DNA of 64,000 nucleotides, from NCBI RefSeq assembly GCF_000717185.1, contig NZ_JNYE01000002.1:1-64000 (forward strand), read 5' to 3'. This document shows, piece by piece, positions 7,744-16,183 of the stretch (position 1 is its first letter; each line of letters starts with the position of its first letter). Both the position numbers and the translations under genes were made by a program. Origin of the DNA: Kitasatospora phosalacinea (GTDB taxonomy: Bacteria; Actinomycetota; Actinomycetes; Streptomycetales; Streptomycetaceae). Under the pieces are notes generated by a model, which made no database searches, was not told where the DNA came from, and saw only the letters and a list, made by a program, of their open reading frames with translations.

Positions 7744-8739
7744 TCAGCCGGCGAGCAGCTCCAGGGTGTCGATGACCCGGTTGGAGAAGCCCCACTCGTT
7801 GTCGTACCAGGCGACCACCTTGACGTGGCGGCCGTCGACCCGGGTCAACTCCGAGTCGAAGATCGAGGAGGCCGGGTTGCCGGTGATGTCGGAGGAGACC
7901 AGCGGGTCGTCCGAGTACTCCAGCACGCCCGCGAGCCTGCCCGCCGCGGCCTCGCGGTAGGCGGCGAGCACCTCCTCGCGGGTGACGTCGCGGGCGACGG
8001 TGGTGTTCAGCTCGACGATCGAGCCGACCGGCACCGGCACCCGGATCGAGTCGCCGGACAGCTTGCCGTCCAGCTGGGGCAGCACCAGGCCGATCGCCTT
8101 GGCGGCGCCGGTGGTGGTCGGGACGATGTTGACGGCGGCGGCGCGGGCCCGGCGCGGGTCGCGGTGCGGACCGTCCTGGAGGTTCTGCTCCTGGGTGTAG
8201 GCGTGCACGGTGGTCATGAACCCGTGCTCGATGCCCGCGAGTTCGTCGAGGACGGCGGCCAGCGGGGCGAGCGCGTTGGTGGTGCAGGAGGCGTTGGAGA
8301 CGATGGTGTGCACGGCCGGGTCGTACGCGTCGGTGTTGACGCCGTAGGCGAGCGTCACGTCGGCGCCGTCGGACGGGGCGGAGACCAGGACCTTCTTGGC
8401 GCCCGCGGTGAGGTGGGCGCGGGCGGCCTCGGCGGAGGTGAACCGGCCGGTGGCCTCCAGCACGATGTCGACGCCGAGCTCGGCCCAGGGCAGGTCGGCG
8501 GGGTCGCGCTCGGCGAGGACCTTGATCCGGCGGCCGTCGACGACCAGGGTGTCGCCCTCGACGGTGACCGGGCGGCCGAGCCGGCCCGAGGTGGTGTCGT
8601 AGGCGAGCAGCCGGCCGAGCGCGGTCGGCTCGGTCAGGTCGTTGACGGCGACGACCTCCAGCTTGCTGTCGCGCTCCAGCAGGGCGCGCAGCACGTTGCG
8701 TCCGATGCGGCCGAATCCGTTGACGGCGATGCGGGTCAT
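7744..8739 (-). CDS. gap: glyceraldehyde-3-phosphate dehydrogenase, type I
   Basis: 331 aa, full length. The NAD-binding Rossmann motif INGFGRIGRNVLRALL-type sequence opens the protein (residues 4-20). The catalytic cysteine is C152 in SNASCTTN. The C-terminal WYDNEWGFSNRVIDTLELLAG is the family hallmark. It catalyses phosphorylating oxidation of GAP to 1,3-bisphosphoglycerate in the cytosol. The ATG at 8739 follows an AGAAGGGC-type ribosome site. The GlxA-like regulator lies 127 bp upstream on the same strand but is probably transcribed separately. It may be one of several GAPDH paralogues. Confidence 0.97.
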   Translation of the reverse strand: MTRIAVNGFGRIGRNVLRALLERDSKLEVVAVNDLTEPTALGRLLAYDTTSGRLGRPVTVEGDTLVVDGRRIKVLAERDPADLPWAELGVDIVLEATGRFTSAEAARAHLTAGAKKVLVSAPSDGADVTLAYGVNTDAYDPAVHTIVSNASCTTNALAPLAAVLDELAGIEHGFMTTVHAYTQEQNLQDGPHRDPRRARAAAVNIVPTTTGAAKAIGLVLPQLDGKLSGDSIRVPVPVGSIVELNTTVARDVTREEVLAAYREAAAGRLAGVLEYSDDPLVSSDITGNPASSIFDSELTRVDGRHVKVVAWYDNEWGFSNRVIDTLELLAG

Positions 8740-8866
8740 GGGTGGTGCCCTTCTCTGCGGCTCTTCTGCGGCGTTCCTGCGGGGTGGTGTGCTTCCACTG
8801 TCGCTCGCCGGGAGGGCCGGTGGCAGTGGCGCCCGTGCCACTGTTCGCAAGGATCGTGCCAGCCGT

Positions 8867-9823
8867 TCACTGCCCCCTGGTGAACGTCCGGCGGTACTCG
8901 CTGGGCGTGGTCCCGAGGATCTGCTGGAAGTGCGCGCGCAGGTTCGCGCCGGTGCCCAGGCCGGTCTCGGCGGCGATCTGCTCGACGCTGTGCCCGGAGC
9001 GTTCCAGCAGCTCACGGGCCAGGTCGACGCGGGCCCGCAGCACCCACTGCATCGGCGTGTAGCCGGTGTCCTCGACGAAGCGCCGGGAGAAGGTGCGCGG
9101 CGAGACGGCGGCGTGCCGGGCCAGCGTCCGCACCGTCAGCGGCCCGTCCAGCCGGTGCAGCGCCCACTCCCGGGTGGCCGCGAACCGCTCCCCGACCGGC
9201 TCGGGCACGCTGCGCGGCACGTACTGCGCCTGGCCGCCGCTGCGGTAGGGCGCGGCGACCAGGCGGCGCGCGGTGTGGTTGGACGCGGCCACCCCGAGGT
9301 CGCTGCGCAGCACGTGCAGGCACAGGTCGATGCCGGACGCGGCGCCCGCCGAGGTGAGCACGCTGCCCTCGTCGACGAACAGCACGTTCTCGTCCACCCG
9401 CACCTGCGGGTACTTGGCGGCCAGCGCCCGGGTGTAGTGCCAGTGCGTGGTGGCGCGGCGGCCGTCCAGCAGCCCGGTCGCGGCCAGCGCGAACGCGCCG
9501 GTGGAGATCGCCGCCAGCCGGGCCCCGCGGTCGTGCGCGGCGCACAGCGCCTCGACGACGGTGGTCGGCGGGTCGTCCCGGTCGGGGTGCCGGTAGCCGG
9601 GCACGAACACCGACTCCGCCCACTCCAGCGCCTCCAGCCCGTGCGCCACGTGGTACGACAGGCCGTCCCCGCCCGAGACCAGCCCGGGCGCGGCCCCGCA
9701 CACCCGCACCTCGTACGGCATGCTGCCGCGGGTGGAGAACACCTGCGCGGGGATCCCGACGTCGAGCGGCTTGGCGCCGTCCAGGACCAGCACGGCCACC
9801 CGGCGCAGACGAGGAGCTGACAT
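8867..9823 (-). CDS. GlxA/FtrA-type AraC-family transcriptional regulator
   Basis: 318 aa. The N-terminal DJ-1/PfpI-like domain (about 5-170; VAVLVLDGAKPLDVGIPAQVF, ISTGAFALAATGLLDGRRATTHW) lacks the usual catalytic Cys in the ISTGAF nucleophile elbow, as in regulatory members. The C-terminal AraC pair of HTHs is about 215-315 (LARHAAVSPRTFSRRF; IAAETGLGTGANLRAHFQQILGTTPSEYRRTF). The start at 9823 was chosen for MSAPRLRRVAV. The effector is unknown. Confidence 0.9.
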   Translation of the reverse strand: MSAPRLRRVAVLVLDGAKPLDVGIPAQVFSTRGSMPYEVRVCGAAPGLVSGGDGLSYHVAHGLEALEWAESVFVPGYRHPDRDDPPTTVVEALCAAHDRGARLAAISTGAFALAATGLLDGRRATTHWHYTRALAAKYPQVRVDENVLFVDEGSVLTSAGAASGIDLCLHVLRSDLGVAASNHTARRLVAAPYRSGGQAQYVPRSVPEPVGERFAATREWALHRLDGPLTVRTLARHAAVSPRTFSRRFVEDTGYTPMQWVLRARVDLARELLERSGHSVEQIAAETGLGTGANLRAHFQQILGTTPSEYRRTFTRGQ

Positions 9824-9956
9824 CCCCTCAGGGTAGGTGCCGTCCGGGCGGTGCCGTCGCTTCACCGGGCAGCGCCGACAGCGCCGACGACGCCGTCAGC
9901 GCCGTCAGCACCAACAGCGCCGGGACGGGCGGGAACGGGCGGGAACGGGAGCAGGA

Positions 9957-10509
9957 ATGGACATCGCCGCGTACGTCACCGCGCACACCGAGCGGTCGCC
10001 CGCGCACCCGGCCCGGCCGGTGCCGGTCCCGGTGGACTGGGCGGCGGTCGAGCACCGGCTCGGGCGCCGGTTCCCCTCCAAGTACCGCGAGTTGCTCGGC
10101 GGCCACCTGCGCTTCCGCACCCCGCTGCGCCAGGGCGGGCACGACTTCCTCGCACACCAGCGGGACGCCTGCGAGAGCTACCTGCTCTTCCGCGAGGACG
10201 ACCCCGACGACTTCCCGCTCGCGGTCTGGCCGGAGCCCGGCGGCTGCCTGCCCTTCGCCGCCTCCGCCCACGGCGACGGGCTGGGCCGGCTCACCGAGGG
10301 CCCCGACCCGGACCGCTGGCCGCTGGCCGCTGGCCGCCCACCCCCGGCACGTCGACCAGGGTCCGCCGCTGGCGGGCGGCCTGGTCGACGTCCTGCTGGC
10401 CTGGCTGCGCCGCGACCTGGAAGCCCCCGGCCTGCCCACCTTCGACGAGGACGACGACCCGGCCGAGTACGCCGTCCTCGAGTCCTTCGACGACGGCTCC
10501 TACTGGTGA
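9957..10509 (+). pseudogene. SMI1/KNR4-type protein, frameshifted by a 7-bp triplication
   Basis: The ATG at 9957 follows a GGAGCAGG site. The reading matches actinobacterial SMI1/KNR4 (immunity/SUKH-like) proteins up to LTEGPDPDRWPLA. The block GCTGGCC is then present three times in a row (10315-10335). One copy too many shifts the frame; removing 7 nt restores PLAAHPRHVDQGPPLAGGLVDVLLAW and a natural end EYAVLESFDDGSYW at 10509. SUKH proteins often neutralise nucleases or deaminases, but no toxin gene is adjacent. It is either a slippage mutant (possibly phase-variable) or a sequencing error. Confidence 0.7.
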
Positions 10510-10528
10510 CGCGGGCCGGACGGGGCCG

Positions 10529-11197
10529 TCAGTCCGCGACGCCGAGGATCCGCCCGACGGTGTCCGGGTCGCCGACCGAGCGCAGCATGCAGTGCGCGAC
10601 GTCCGCCCGCGACACCTTCGACCCGCCGCGCAGGTTCCGCCCGTACGCGACCCGGTAGTCGGAGGTCAGCGGCCCGTCGGTGAGCCGGGGCGGGCGCACC
10701 ACCGTCCAGTCCAGCCCGCTGGCCAGCACCGCGTCCTCCATCCGGGCCAGGTCCGCGTAGTGCGCGCGCAGCACCCGCTTCACCACCGGCGTCAGCACGT
10801 ACCGCATCACCGGCCCCTCCCCCGGGTCGTGCCGCGGCGGGTTCGGCCGCTCCGGCGAGGGCACCGTCCCGATCGGCGCGGCGCTCACCACCAGCAGCCG
10901 GCGCGCCCCGGCCTCCCGCATCGCGTCCACCAGCGCCCGCGTCCCCGCCTCCGCGACCCCGAGGCCGGCCTTCCCGACCGCCCCGAGGCCCGACAGCACC
11001 GCGTCCGCCCCGGCCACCGCGGCCCGCAGCTCCCCCGCCCCGGCCCGCGCCAGGTCCGCCCGCACCACCCGCGCCGCCGTCTCCCCGAGCTTCCCCGGGT
11101 CCCGCACCACCGCCGTCACCTCGTGCCCGCCCGCCAGCGCCTGCTCCAGCAACTGCCGCCCGATCCCCCCGGACGCGGCCACCACGGTCAGCTTCAT
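10529..11197 (-). CDS. NAD(P)H-binding SDR/NmrA-like oxidoreductase
   Basis: 222 aa. The N-terminal dinucleotide motif is VVAASGGIGRQLL (GxxGxxG-like, residues 4-16); a Rossmann fold follows (AVVRDPGKLGETAARVVRADL; LLVVSAAPIG; LDWTVVRPPRLTDGP). It belongs to the atypical SDR family that includes NAD(P)H-binding flavin-reductase-like proteins. The start at 11197 has a GAGGAAGAGAG site. It lies 16 bp after the SigJ-like gene and is probably co-transcribed with it. Confidence 0.85.
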   Translation of the reverse strand: MKLTVVAASGGIGRQLLEQALAGGHEVTAVVRDPGKLGETAARVVRADLARAGAGELRAAVAGADAVLSGLGAVGKAGLGVAEAGTRALVDAMREAGARRLLVVSAAPIGTVPSPERPNPPRHDPGEGPVMRYVLTPVVKRVLRAHYADLARMEDAVLASGLDWTVVRPPRLTDGPLTSDYRVAYGRNLRGGSKVSRADVAHCMLRSVGDPDTVGRILGVAD

Positions 11198-11213
11198 CAC
11201 TCTCTCCTCTTCC

Positions 11214-12143
11214 TCAGTTCTCTTCGGTCGCAACGGAGTTCGCGCCCTGCAACTTGTCGGGGTTGGTCACGAAGTAGATGTCCGTGACCTGCTCGCCGTC
11301 CGCGGCGAGGTCCAGCACCAGCACCGCGAACGGGGCCTCGCCGACGAACAGCACCGCCGACGGGTCGCCGTTGGCGGTGGCCCACCGCACCCGCACGCCC
11401 TGCGCCCGCGCGGCGCTGCCGACCAGCAGCCGGGCGACCTGCCCGCGGCCGTGCACCGGGCGCGCCCCGGCGGCGGTCGCCTTGCCGCCGCCGTCCGCCC
11501 AGAGGGTGACGTCGGGGGCGAGCAGCCGCAGCAGCGCGTCGAGGTCCCCGCCGCCGACGGCGGCGGCGAAGCGTTCGGTGGCCTGCCGCCGGACGGCCGG
11601 GTCGGCCCGGTAGCGGGGTCGCCTGGCGCGGACGTGTTCGCGGGCCCGGTGGGCGAGTTGGCGGACGGCGGCGGGGGTGCGTCCGAGGATCCCGGCGGTC
11701 TCCGGGTGGCTGTACCCGAACACCTCGTGCAGCACGAACACGGCGCGTTCCAGCGGCGTGAGCGTCTCCAGCACCACCAGCAGCGCGATCGAGACCGCTT
11801 CGGCCCGCTCGCCCGGGTCCTCCTCGGCCGGGGCGAGGAGCGGTTCGGGCAGCCAGGGCCCGAAGTAGCTCTCGCGCCGCCGGCTGATCTCGGCGCGCCG
11901 GGCGAGGGCGGTGTTGACGGCGGTGCGCACCAGGTAGGCGCGCGGGTGGAGCACCGGCGCGGCCCCGGCGGACCGGTGCCGCCCGGACCAGGCGAGCCAG
12001 GTCTCCTGGAGGACGTCCTCGGTGTCGGCGACCGTGCCGAGCAGGTTGTAGACCATCGAGAACAGCAGCTCCCGGTGGCTGGTGAACACCTCGGTGGCCT
12101 CGTCCATCGGGTCCGCCTCCTCTATCGGGTCCGCCTCGTCCAT
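11214..12143 (-). CDS. SigJ-like ECF sigma factor with C-terminal SnoaL domain
   Basis: 309 aa from the first ATG (297 from the second). Region 2 is near 15-85 (FTSHRELLFSMVYNLLGTVADTEDVLQETWLAW), region 4 near 125-175 (LTPLERAVFVLHEVFGYSHPETAGILGRTPAAVRQLAHRAREH). The last ~110 residues form a SnoaL/NTF2-like domain (RFAAAVGGGDLDALLRLLAPDVTLWADGGG) as in the ECF41/SigJ group, where that domain controls activity. The usual C-terminal NPDKL is present. The start region is duplicated (see repeat 12093-12158). It is upstream of the oxidoreductase, as is common for ECF41 loci. Confidence 0.92.
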   Translation of the reverse strand: MDEADPIEEADPMDEATEVFTSHRELLFSMVYNLLGTVADTEDVLQETWLAWSGRHRSAGAAPVLHPRAYLVRTAVNTALARRAEISRRRESYFGPWLPEPLLAPAEEDPGERAEAVSIALLVVLETLTPLERAVFVLHEVFGYSHPETAGILGRTPAAVRQLAHRAREHVRARRPRYRADPAVRRQATERFAAAVGGGDLDALLRLLAPDVTLWADGGGKATAAGARPVHGRGQVARLLVGSAARAQGVRVRWATANGDPSAVLFVGEAPFAVLVLDLAADGEQVTDIYFVTNPDKLQGANSVATEEN

Positions 12144-12158
12144 CGGGTCCGCCTCCTC
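12093..12158 (-). repeat. 36-bp duplication carrying the ribosome site and start codon of the SigJ-like gene
   Basis: On the minus strand the unit (GAGGAGGCGGACCCG then ATGGACGAGGC) occurs twice, putting ATGs at 12143 and 12107 exactly 36 bp apart, each with the same GGAGG site and spacing. The translated N-terminus is therefore the repeat MDEADPIEEADPMDEATEV. A half-unit (18-bp) periodicity is also visible. Confidence 0.85.
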
Positions 12159-12236
12159 CGTCTTCGTCTTCCGGCTGCACCCCGAGAGTGGCGGATCCCC
12201 CGGGGTGTGACACGGGGACCGGAGAAAACGCAGAAA

Positions 12237-12268
12237 GGGGCCCGGGCCGCCGTCGGCGGTCCGGCCCC
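12237..12268 (-). terminator. terminator of the DinB gene
   Basis: GGGGCCCGGGCCGCCG / CGGCGGTCCGGCCCC fold into a GC-rich hairpin. On the minus strand it is followed by TTTCTGCGTTTTCT, a good intrinsic-terminator layout directly downstream of the DinB stop. Confidence 0.65.
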
Positions 12269-12287
12269 CTGCGCAGCGGGCCGGAGG

Positions 12288-12875
12288 TCAGCCCATGCTC
12301 TTCTGCCCGTCCAGGGACTCCCGGATGATGTCGGCGTGCCCGGCGTGCTGGGCGGTCTCGGCGATGATGTGCATGACGGTGCGCCGGGCGGACCAGCTCG
12401 CCCCGGGGGTGAACCAGGGTGCGGCGGGCAGCGGGTGGGAGACCCCGAGGTCGTCCAGCCCGGCCAGCAGCTCGTCGGTGCCGCGGGCGACCGCCTCGTA
12501 CGCGGTGAGGACGCCGAGCAGGGTCTCGCCGGGCAGCAGCTTGAACTCGTCCAGCCGGGCCTGGTAGTCGGCCTCGGTCATCGCGCTGAAGTCGGGCAGC
12601 GCGGAGGTGCCGACCGCGATGAACGCCGCCCAGCTCCGCTCCACCGAGGTGACGTGCTTGATCAGGCCGCCGATGGTGAGCTCGCTGGCGGTGGTGCGCT
12701 GCCGGGCCTGCTCGTCGGTGAGGCCGCGGGCGGTGAACCGCAGGAAGTGCCGGCCGGCGCGGAGCTGCGCGATCAGGTCGGCGTGCTCGGCGGTCGGGCC
12801 CTCCGCGGTGGCGACGGGGTACATGCCCTCCGCGGTCTCGACGGCCTCGGTGGTCTCGACGGTCTCGGTGCTCAT
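12288..12875 (-). CDS. DinB-family (DUF664) protein
   Basis: 195 aa from MSTETVE, which follows a ribosome-like AGAGAGGGAC. An acidic repetitive leader (ETVETTEAVETAEG) precedes a DinB four-helix bundle with the metal-binding histidines in GLIKHVTSVERSW, HIIAETAQHAGHADIIRESLDGQ. DinB-like proteins are often thiol-dependent S-transferases or of unknown function. A paralogue with the same C-terminus lies at 20994-21515. It is divergent from the WYL regulator gene. Confidence 0.88.
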   Translation of the reverse strand: MSTETVETTEAVETAEGMYPVATAEGPTAEHADLIAQLRAGRHFLRFTARGLTDEQARQRTTASELTIGGLIKHVTSVERSWAAFIAVGTSALPDFSAMTEADYQARLDEFKLLPGETLLGVLTAYEAVARGTDELLAGLDDLGVSHPLPAAPWFTPGASWSARRTVMHIIAETAQHAGHADIIRESLDGQKSMG

Positions 12876-12985
12876 GGTGTCCCTCTCTGTTCCCCGGTCA
12901 CGATGCGCTGTCCTGCTCGCTTCGTGTTCCACGCTACGGACCATTGCGGTCACTTCCCGGCCGCAATTTCGGGAGGATGGGATCC

Positions 12986-13972
12986 ATGGCCGACACCGGC
13001 GCCCGCACCCTGCGCCTGCTCACCCTGCTGCAGTCCCACCGCTTCTGGCCAGGCGAGGAGCTCTCCTCCCGGCTCGGCGTCTCCCCGCGCACGCTGCGCC
13101 GCGACGTGGACCGGCTGCGCGAGCTCGGCTACCCGGTGGAGGCCCGGCGCGGCGTGGACGGCGGCTACCAGCTGGCGGCGGGGGCGGCGCTGCCGCCGCT
13201 GGTGATCGACGACGAGGAGGCGGTGGCGCTGGCCGTCGGGCTCCAGGTCGCGGCGGACAACGCGGTGGAGGGCCTCGCGGAGGCGTCCGTGCGGGTGCTG
13301 GCGAAGGTGGTGCAGGTGATGCCGGCCCGGCTGCGCCGCCGGGTGGAGGCGCTGCGGACGGTCACCGTCCCGGCGGACTGGCGCGTCGACACCGCCGCCC
13401 GCATCGCCCCGGACGTCCTCACCGCCGTCGCCCTGGCCTGCCGGGACACCGAGCGGCTGCGCTTCCGGTACGAGGCGGCGGGGGGCGCGGCCACCGAGCG
13501 GCACGCGGAGCCGCACGGCCTGGTCCGGCTGGACCGCCGCTGGTACCTGGTCGCCTACGACCTGACCCGCCAGGACTGGCGCACCTTCCGGCTGGACCGC
13601 CTCGCCGGGCCCGAGCCGACCGGCGCCCGCTTCCTGCCGCGCACCCTGCCGGCCGCCGACGCCGCCGAGTTCGTCCGGGCCGGCCTGCAGGGCCTGCCCC
13701 GCCCGTACCTGGTCGAGGCGCTGGTGAAGGCGCCCGCGGCGGCCGTCCGGGAGCGGCTCGGCACCTGGGCCGAGGTGCAGGAGGCCGGGCCGGGGCGCAG
13801 CCGGGTGCTGATGAAGGCGGACTCCCTGGAGTGGCCCGCGATGGCGCTCGGTTCGCTGGGGGCGGACTTCGCGGTCGCCTCCCCGCCGGAGCTGTCCGCG
13901 CTGCTGGCCGCCTGGGGCGAGCGCTTCACCCGCTGCACGCGGGCCGACGGGCAGGCAGAATCGGGGCGGTGA
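12986..13972 (+). CDS. YafY/PafC-type WYL-domain transcriptional regulator
   Basis: 328 aa. The N-terminal HTH (6-60; LTLLQSHRFWPGEELSSRLGVSPRTLRRDVDRLRELGYPVE) is followed by a WYL domain (about 140-220; LVRLDRRWYLVAYDLTRQDWRTFRLDRL) and a WCX-like C-terminal region. A GGGAGG site lies 9 nt before ATG 12986. The stop overlaps the MerR gene start (GTGA), so the two regulators are co-translated. WYL domains sense nucleic-acid or nucleotide ligands in several families; the targets are unknown. Confidence 0.92.
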   Translation: MADTGARTLRLLTLLQSHRFWPGEELSSRLGVSPRTLRRDVDRLRELGYPVEARRGVDGGYQLAAGAALPPLVIDDEEAVALAVGLQVAADNAVEGLAEASVRVLAKVVQVMPARLRRRVEALRTVTVPADWRVDTAARIAPDVLTAVALACRDTERLRFRYEAAGGAATERHAEPHGLVRLDRRWYLVAYDLTRQDWRTFRLDRLAGPEPTGARFLPRTLPAADAAEFVRAGLQGLPRPYLVEALVKAPAAAVRERLGTWAEVQEAGPGRSRVLMKADSLEWPAMALGSLGADFAVASPPELSALLAAWGERFTRCTRADGQAESGR

Positions 13973-14349
13973 CGACCCAACAGCTGCTCACTCCCGCCGA
14001 GGCCGCCGAACGCTCGGGGTTCAGCCTGGACACCCTGCGCTACTACGAGCGGATCGGCCTGCTCACCTCCATCACCCGCGCCACCAGCGGCCACCGCCGC
14101 TTCAGCCCGGACGACATCGGCTGGCTGGGCATCCTGCGCTGCCTGCGCGACACCGGCATGCCGATCGCCGACATGCGCCGGTACGCCGAACTCGCCCGCG
14201 CCGAGGGGCCGGAGAGCCTGCTCGGCCGGATCGAGCTGCTGGAGCGGCACGACACCGCCGTCAACGACCGGATCGCCCTGCTGGAGCGCCAGCGCGCCCA
14301 CCTCCGCGACAAGATCGACTACTACCGGAGCGTCCTGCCCGCCGACTGA
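13969..14349 (+). CDS. MerR-family transcriptional regulator
   Basis: 126 aa from GTG overlapping the WYL stop. The winged HTH is LTPAEAAERSGFSLDTLRYYERIGLLTSITRATSGHRRFSPDDIGWLGILRCLRDTGMPI (about 6-68), followed by a dimerisation coiled coil (LLERHDTAVNDRIALLERQRAHLRDKIDYYRSVL). No effector-binding cysteines are present. It resembles the AdhR/SoxR-distant group without metal ligands. Confidence 0.93.
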   Translation: MTTQQLLTPAEAAERSGFSLDTLRYYERIGLLTSITRATSGHRRFSPDDIGWLGILRCLRDTGMPIADMRRYAELARAEGPESLLGRIELLERHDTAVNDRIALLERQRAHLRDKIDYYRSVLPAD

Positions 14350-14357
14350 ACCCGCCC

Positions 14358-14735
14358 TACGGGGTCACCACCGGGAAGCCGGGGGCGGACGCGTCCAGCA
14401 ACTCCCCGTACTCCTCCAGGAGTCGGCCGCCCCCTGCCGCTCGCCCCCGGCGCCCTGCCCGAGCGGCACCCGGCCAGCACCGCCGTCGGCCGGACACCGT
14501 CGGTCCCGCCGCCCCTCCGCCGACACCCGTCCCGCGCCGATCAGTTCGACGTACCGGCGGGCGGCCTCCACCGGCGGGCGCGGGTGCAGCGAGACCGGGT
14601 CGCCGCGGTCGCGCCGACGCCGACCGGGCGCCTCGGGCAGCTCGACCTCCTCCGCGGCCTCGCGTTGCCCGCGATCACGTTCTCGCCCAGCGCGTACGTG
14701 TCGAAGACCACCTCCCGCCCCGCCCGCCCCGGAAA
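14358..14735 (-). pseudogene. decayed coding remnant
   Basis: The only content between the MerR gene and 14742 is a broken minus-strand reading. EVVFDTYALGENVIAGN (near 14720-14670) continues after a one-base slip into EAAEEVELPEAPG and PVEAARRYVELIGAG, then a third frame gives RLLEEYGELLDASAPGFPVVTP and a stop. Codon bias is coding-like, but no single frame covers it and the family is not recognised. It is probably a gene fragment at the downstream edge of the cyclase operon. Confidence 0.35.
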
Positions 14736-14741
14736 AGCCGC

Positions 14742-15893
14742 TTACGCCGTCCTGGCGACCCGTTCCCGGAGCATCGCGGTCCCCCGCCGCTCCCAGGACT
14801 CCGCCCGGGCCACGACCTCCCCGAGCCGGTCGATGGCCCGGGCGATCTCCCTGACCGGCTGCCGCAGCGACATGCTCATCCCCGCCAGCACGGCCAGCAG
14901 CGCGCGGAACTGCTCCATCACCGCCAGCCCCTCCCGGATCGAAACGGCCACGCCCACCAGGTCGTTGACGAACGCATCCGCACCCAGCACGTCCCCGAAC
15001 TCCGGGGAGCGCTGCAGCAGGTCCAACGCGGAACCCACCGCCTGGTCGATCCGCTCCATGTGGGAGGCGAACCGGTCCGCCCGCACCCGCAGTTCACCCG
15101 CCGGGGCGGCCAGCGCCGCCGCCATCCGTTTGGTCACCGCGAGGTTCGCGGACAGCGGCGTACCGGTGCCCCACGCACTCTGGATCTGCGGACCGAACTG
15201 CTCCATCACCTCGGCGAGGTCGTTGATCGAGCGGGTCATCGCGTTCATGTCCTCGCCCATCACCTCCATGTCCGCCTCCACCGCGGCGAACCGCTCGAAC
15301 AGCCCGGGGGCGTCCGGGTCGTCCGGATCGGCCAGGTCAGCCGTCCCGGCGCCGGGGTCCGCGGGCTCCCGGGGCTCGGTGCCGTTGAGCACCCGGGCCG
15401 GAGTCGGGATCCCGAACCCGTCCCGCAGGCCGCTGCGCAGCGCCTGTTCCAGCTCCTTGCGCGCGTCGACCAGCCCGCCCCTGGTGCGTTTGAACTGGAT
15501 GGTCCTGATCAGCGAGATGTCGAACGGCAGCCGTCCGTGCTCGCCGAGCTGCACGGTCGGCCGTCCCAACAGGTGCCGGATGCCGAGCTCGTACATGACG
15601 TTCGGGTTCCCGCCCGTGACGTCCGCGACCACCACGTCGGCGTGCATGACGTGCCGGCAGACCTGCTCGGTGATCTCGCCGGGCTGGGCGATCAGGTCGG
15701 CCCGGGTCGGCTCCAGCCCCACGCTGCCGCAGGCCGGCAGGACGACCTTCTCGTAGACCTCCAGCGCCTCCTCGTACGCGAGGCGCTCCGGGCTCCCGCA
15801 GTCCCTGTGGCGGTCACCGATCGGGCCGATGACGAAGCAGCTCAGCGCGGACGCGCCGTCCCGGGCGGACTGGCTGGGAACGGGGACGTTCAT
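14742..15893 (-). CDS. TIR/nucleoside deoxyribosyltransferase-like protein with helical C-terminus (candidate effector)
   Basis: 383 aa. Residues 17-165 form a Rossmann-like domain: CFVIGPIGDR opens strand 1, and HADVVVADVTGGNPNVMYELGIRH (84-107) is the signature shared by TIR-like and deoxyribosyltransferase-like proteins, with E102 at the expected catalytic glutamate. Residues 215-383 are amphipathic helices with no membrane segment (FERFAAVEADMEVMGEDMNAMTRSINDLAEVMEQFG). Relatives act on NAD+ or nucleosides and often serve as effectors in phage-defence loci. It is the last gene of the five-gene overlapping operon; its start overlaps the HTH gene stop by ATGA. Confidence 0.75.
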   Translation of the reverse strand: MNVPVPSQSARDGASALSCFVIGPIGDRHRDCGSPERLAYEEALEVYEKVVLPACGSVGLEPTRADLIAQPGEITEQVCRHVMHADVVVADVTGGNPNVMYELGIRHLLGRPTVQLGEHGRLPFDISLIRTIQFKRTRGGLVDARKELEQALRSGLRDGFGIPTPARVLNGTEPREPADPGAGTADLADPDDPDAPGLFERFAAVEADMEVMGEDMNAMTRSINDLAEVMEQFGPQIQSAWGTGTPLSANLAVTKRMAAALAAPAGELRVRADRFASHMERIDQAVGSALDLLQRSPEFGDVLGADAFVNDLVGVAVSIREGLAVMEQFRALLAVLAGMSMSLRQPVREIARAIDRLGEVVARAESWERRGTAMLRERVARTA

Positions 15894-16183
15894 GTCCGGT
15901 CCTCCGGATCGGCGTCCTCGGCGGCCGCGTACTCGGCGCCGCGCTGCAGGTCCTCGGCGTGGACCGGGATCTCCTCGATGCCCATCGCCCGGAGCATGCC
16001 GGCGGTGGGGATGCGGTACTGCCACCCCGGGCGCAGCACCGGGCAAGGGAAGTCGTCCTCCTTGAGACGGCGGTACACGGTGGCCGGGCAGAGCCCGAGC
16101 ATCCGCGCCGCGGTGCGCACGTCTATCGTCAGCGGCAGGTCGAACACCTCGCTGAACCGCATGCCTCCGCCGGTCCCGCTCAC
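15890..16183 (-). CDS. excisionase/MerR-like helix-turn-helix protein
   Basis: 97 aa. The core FDLPLTIDVRTAARMLGLCPATVYRRLKEDDFPCPVLRPGWQYRIPTAGMLRAMGI (about 13-68) is a winged HTH of the excisionase-like HTH_17 type, with an acidic tail. The GTG start at 16183 overlaps the preceding stop (GTGA); an internal ATG seven codons later is possible. No integrase is nearby, so it is more likely an operon-specific DNA-binding protein than a recombination directionality factor. Confidence 0.8.
   Translation of the reverse strand: MSGTGGGMRFSEVFDLPLTIDVRTAARMLGLCPATVYRRLKEDDFPCPVLRPGWQYRIPTAGMLRAMGIEEIPVHAEDLQRGAEYAAAEDADPEDRT

Noticed and set aside
15890..16183. Excisionase of an integrated element
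   Set aside because: No integrase, att-like repeat flanking a tRNA, or replication gene is present; the 4-nt overlaps tie it to the cyclase operon.
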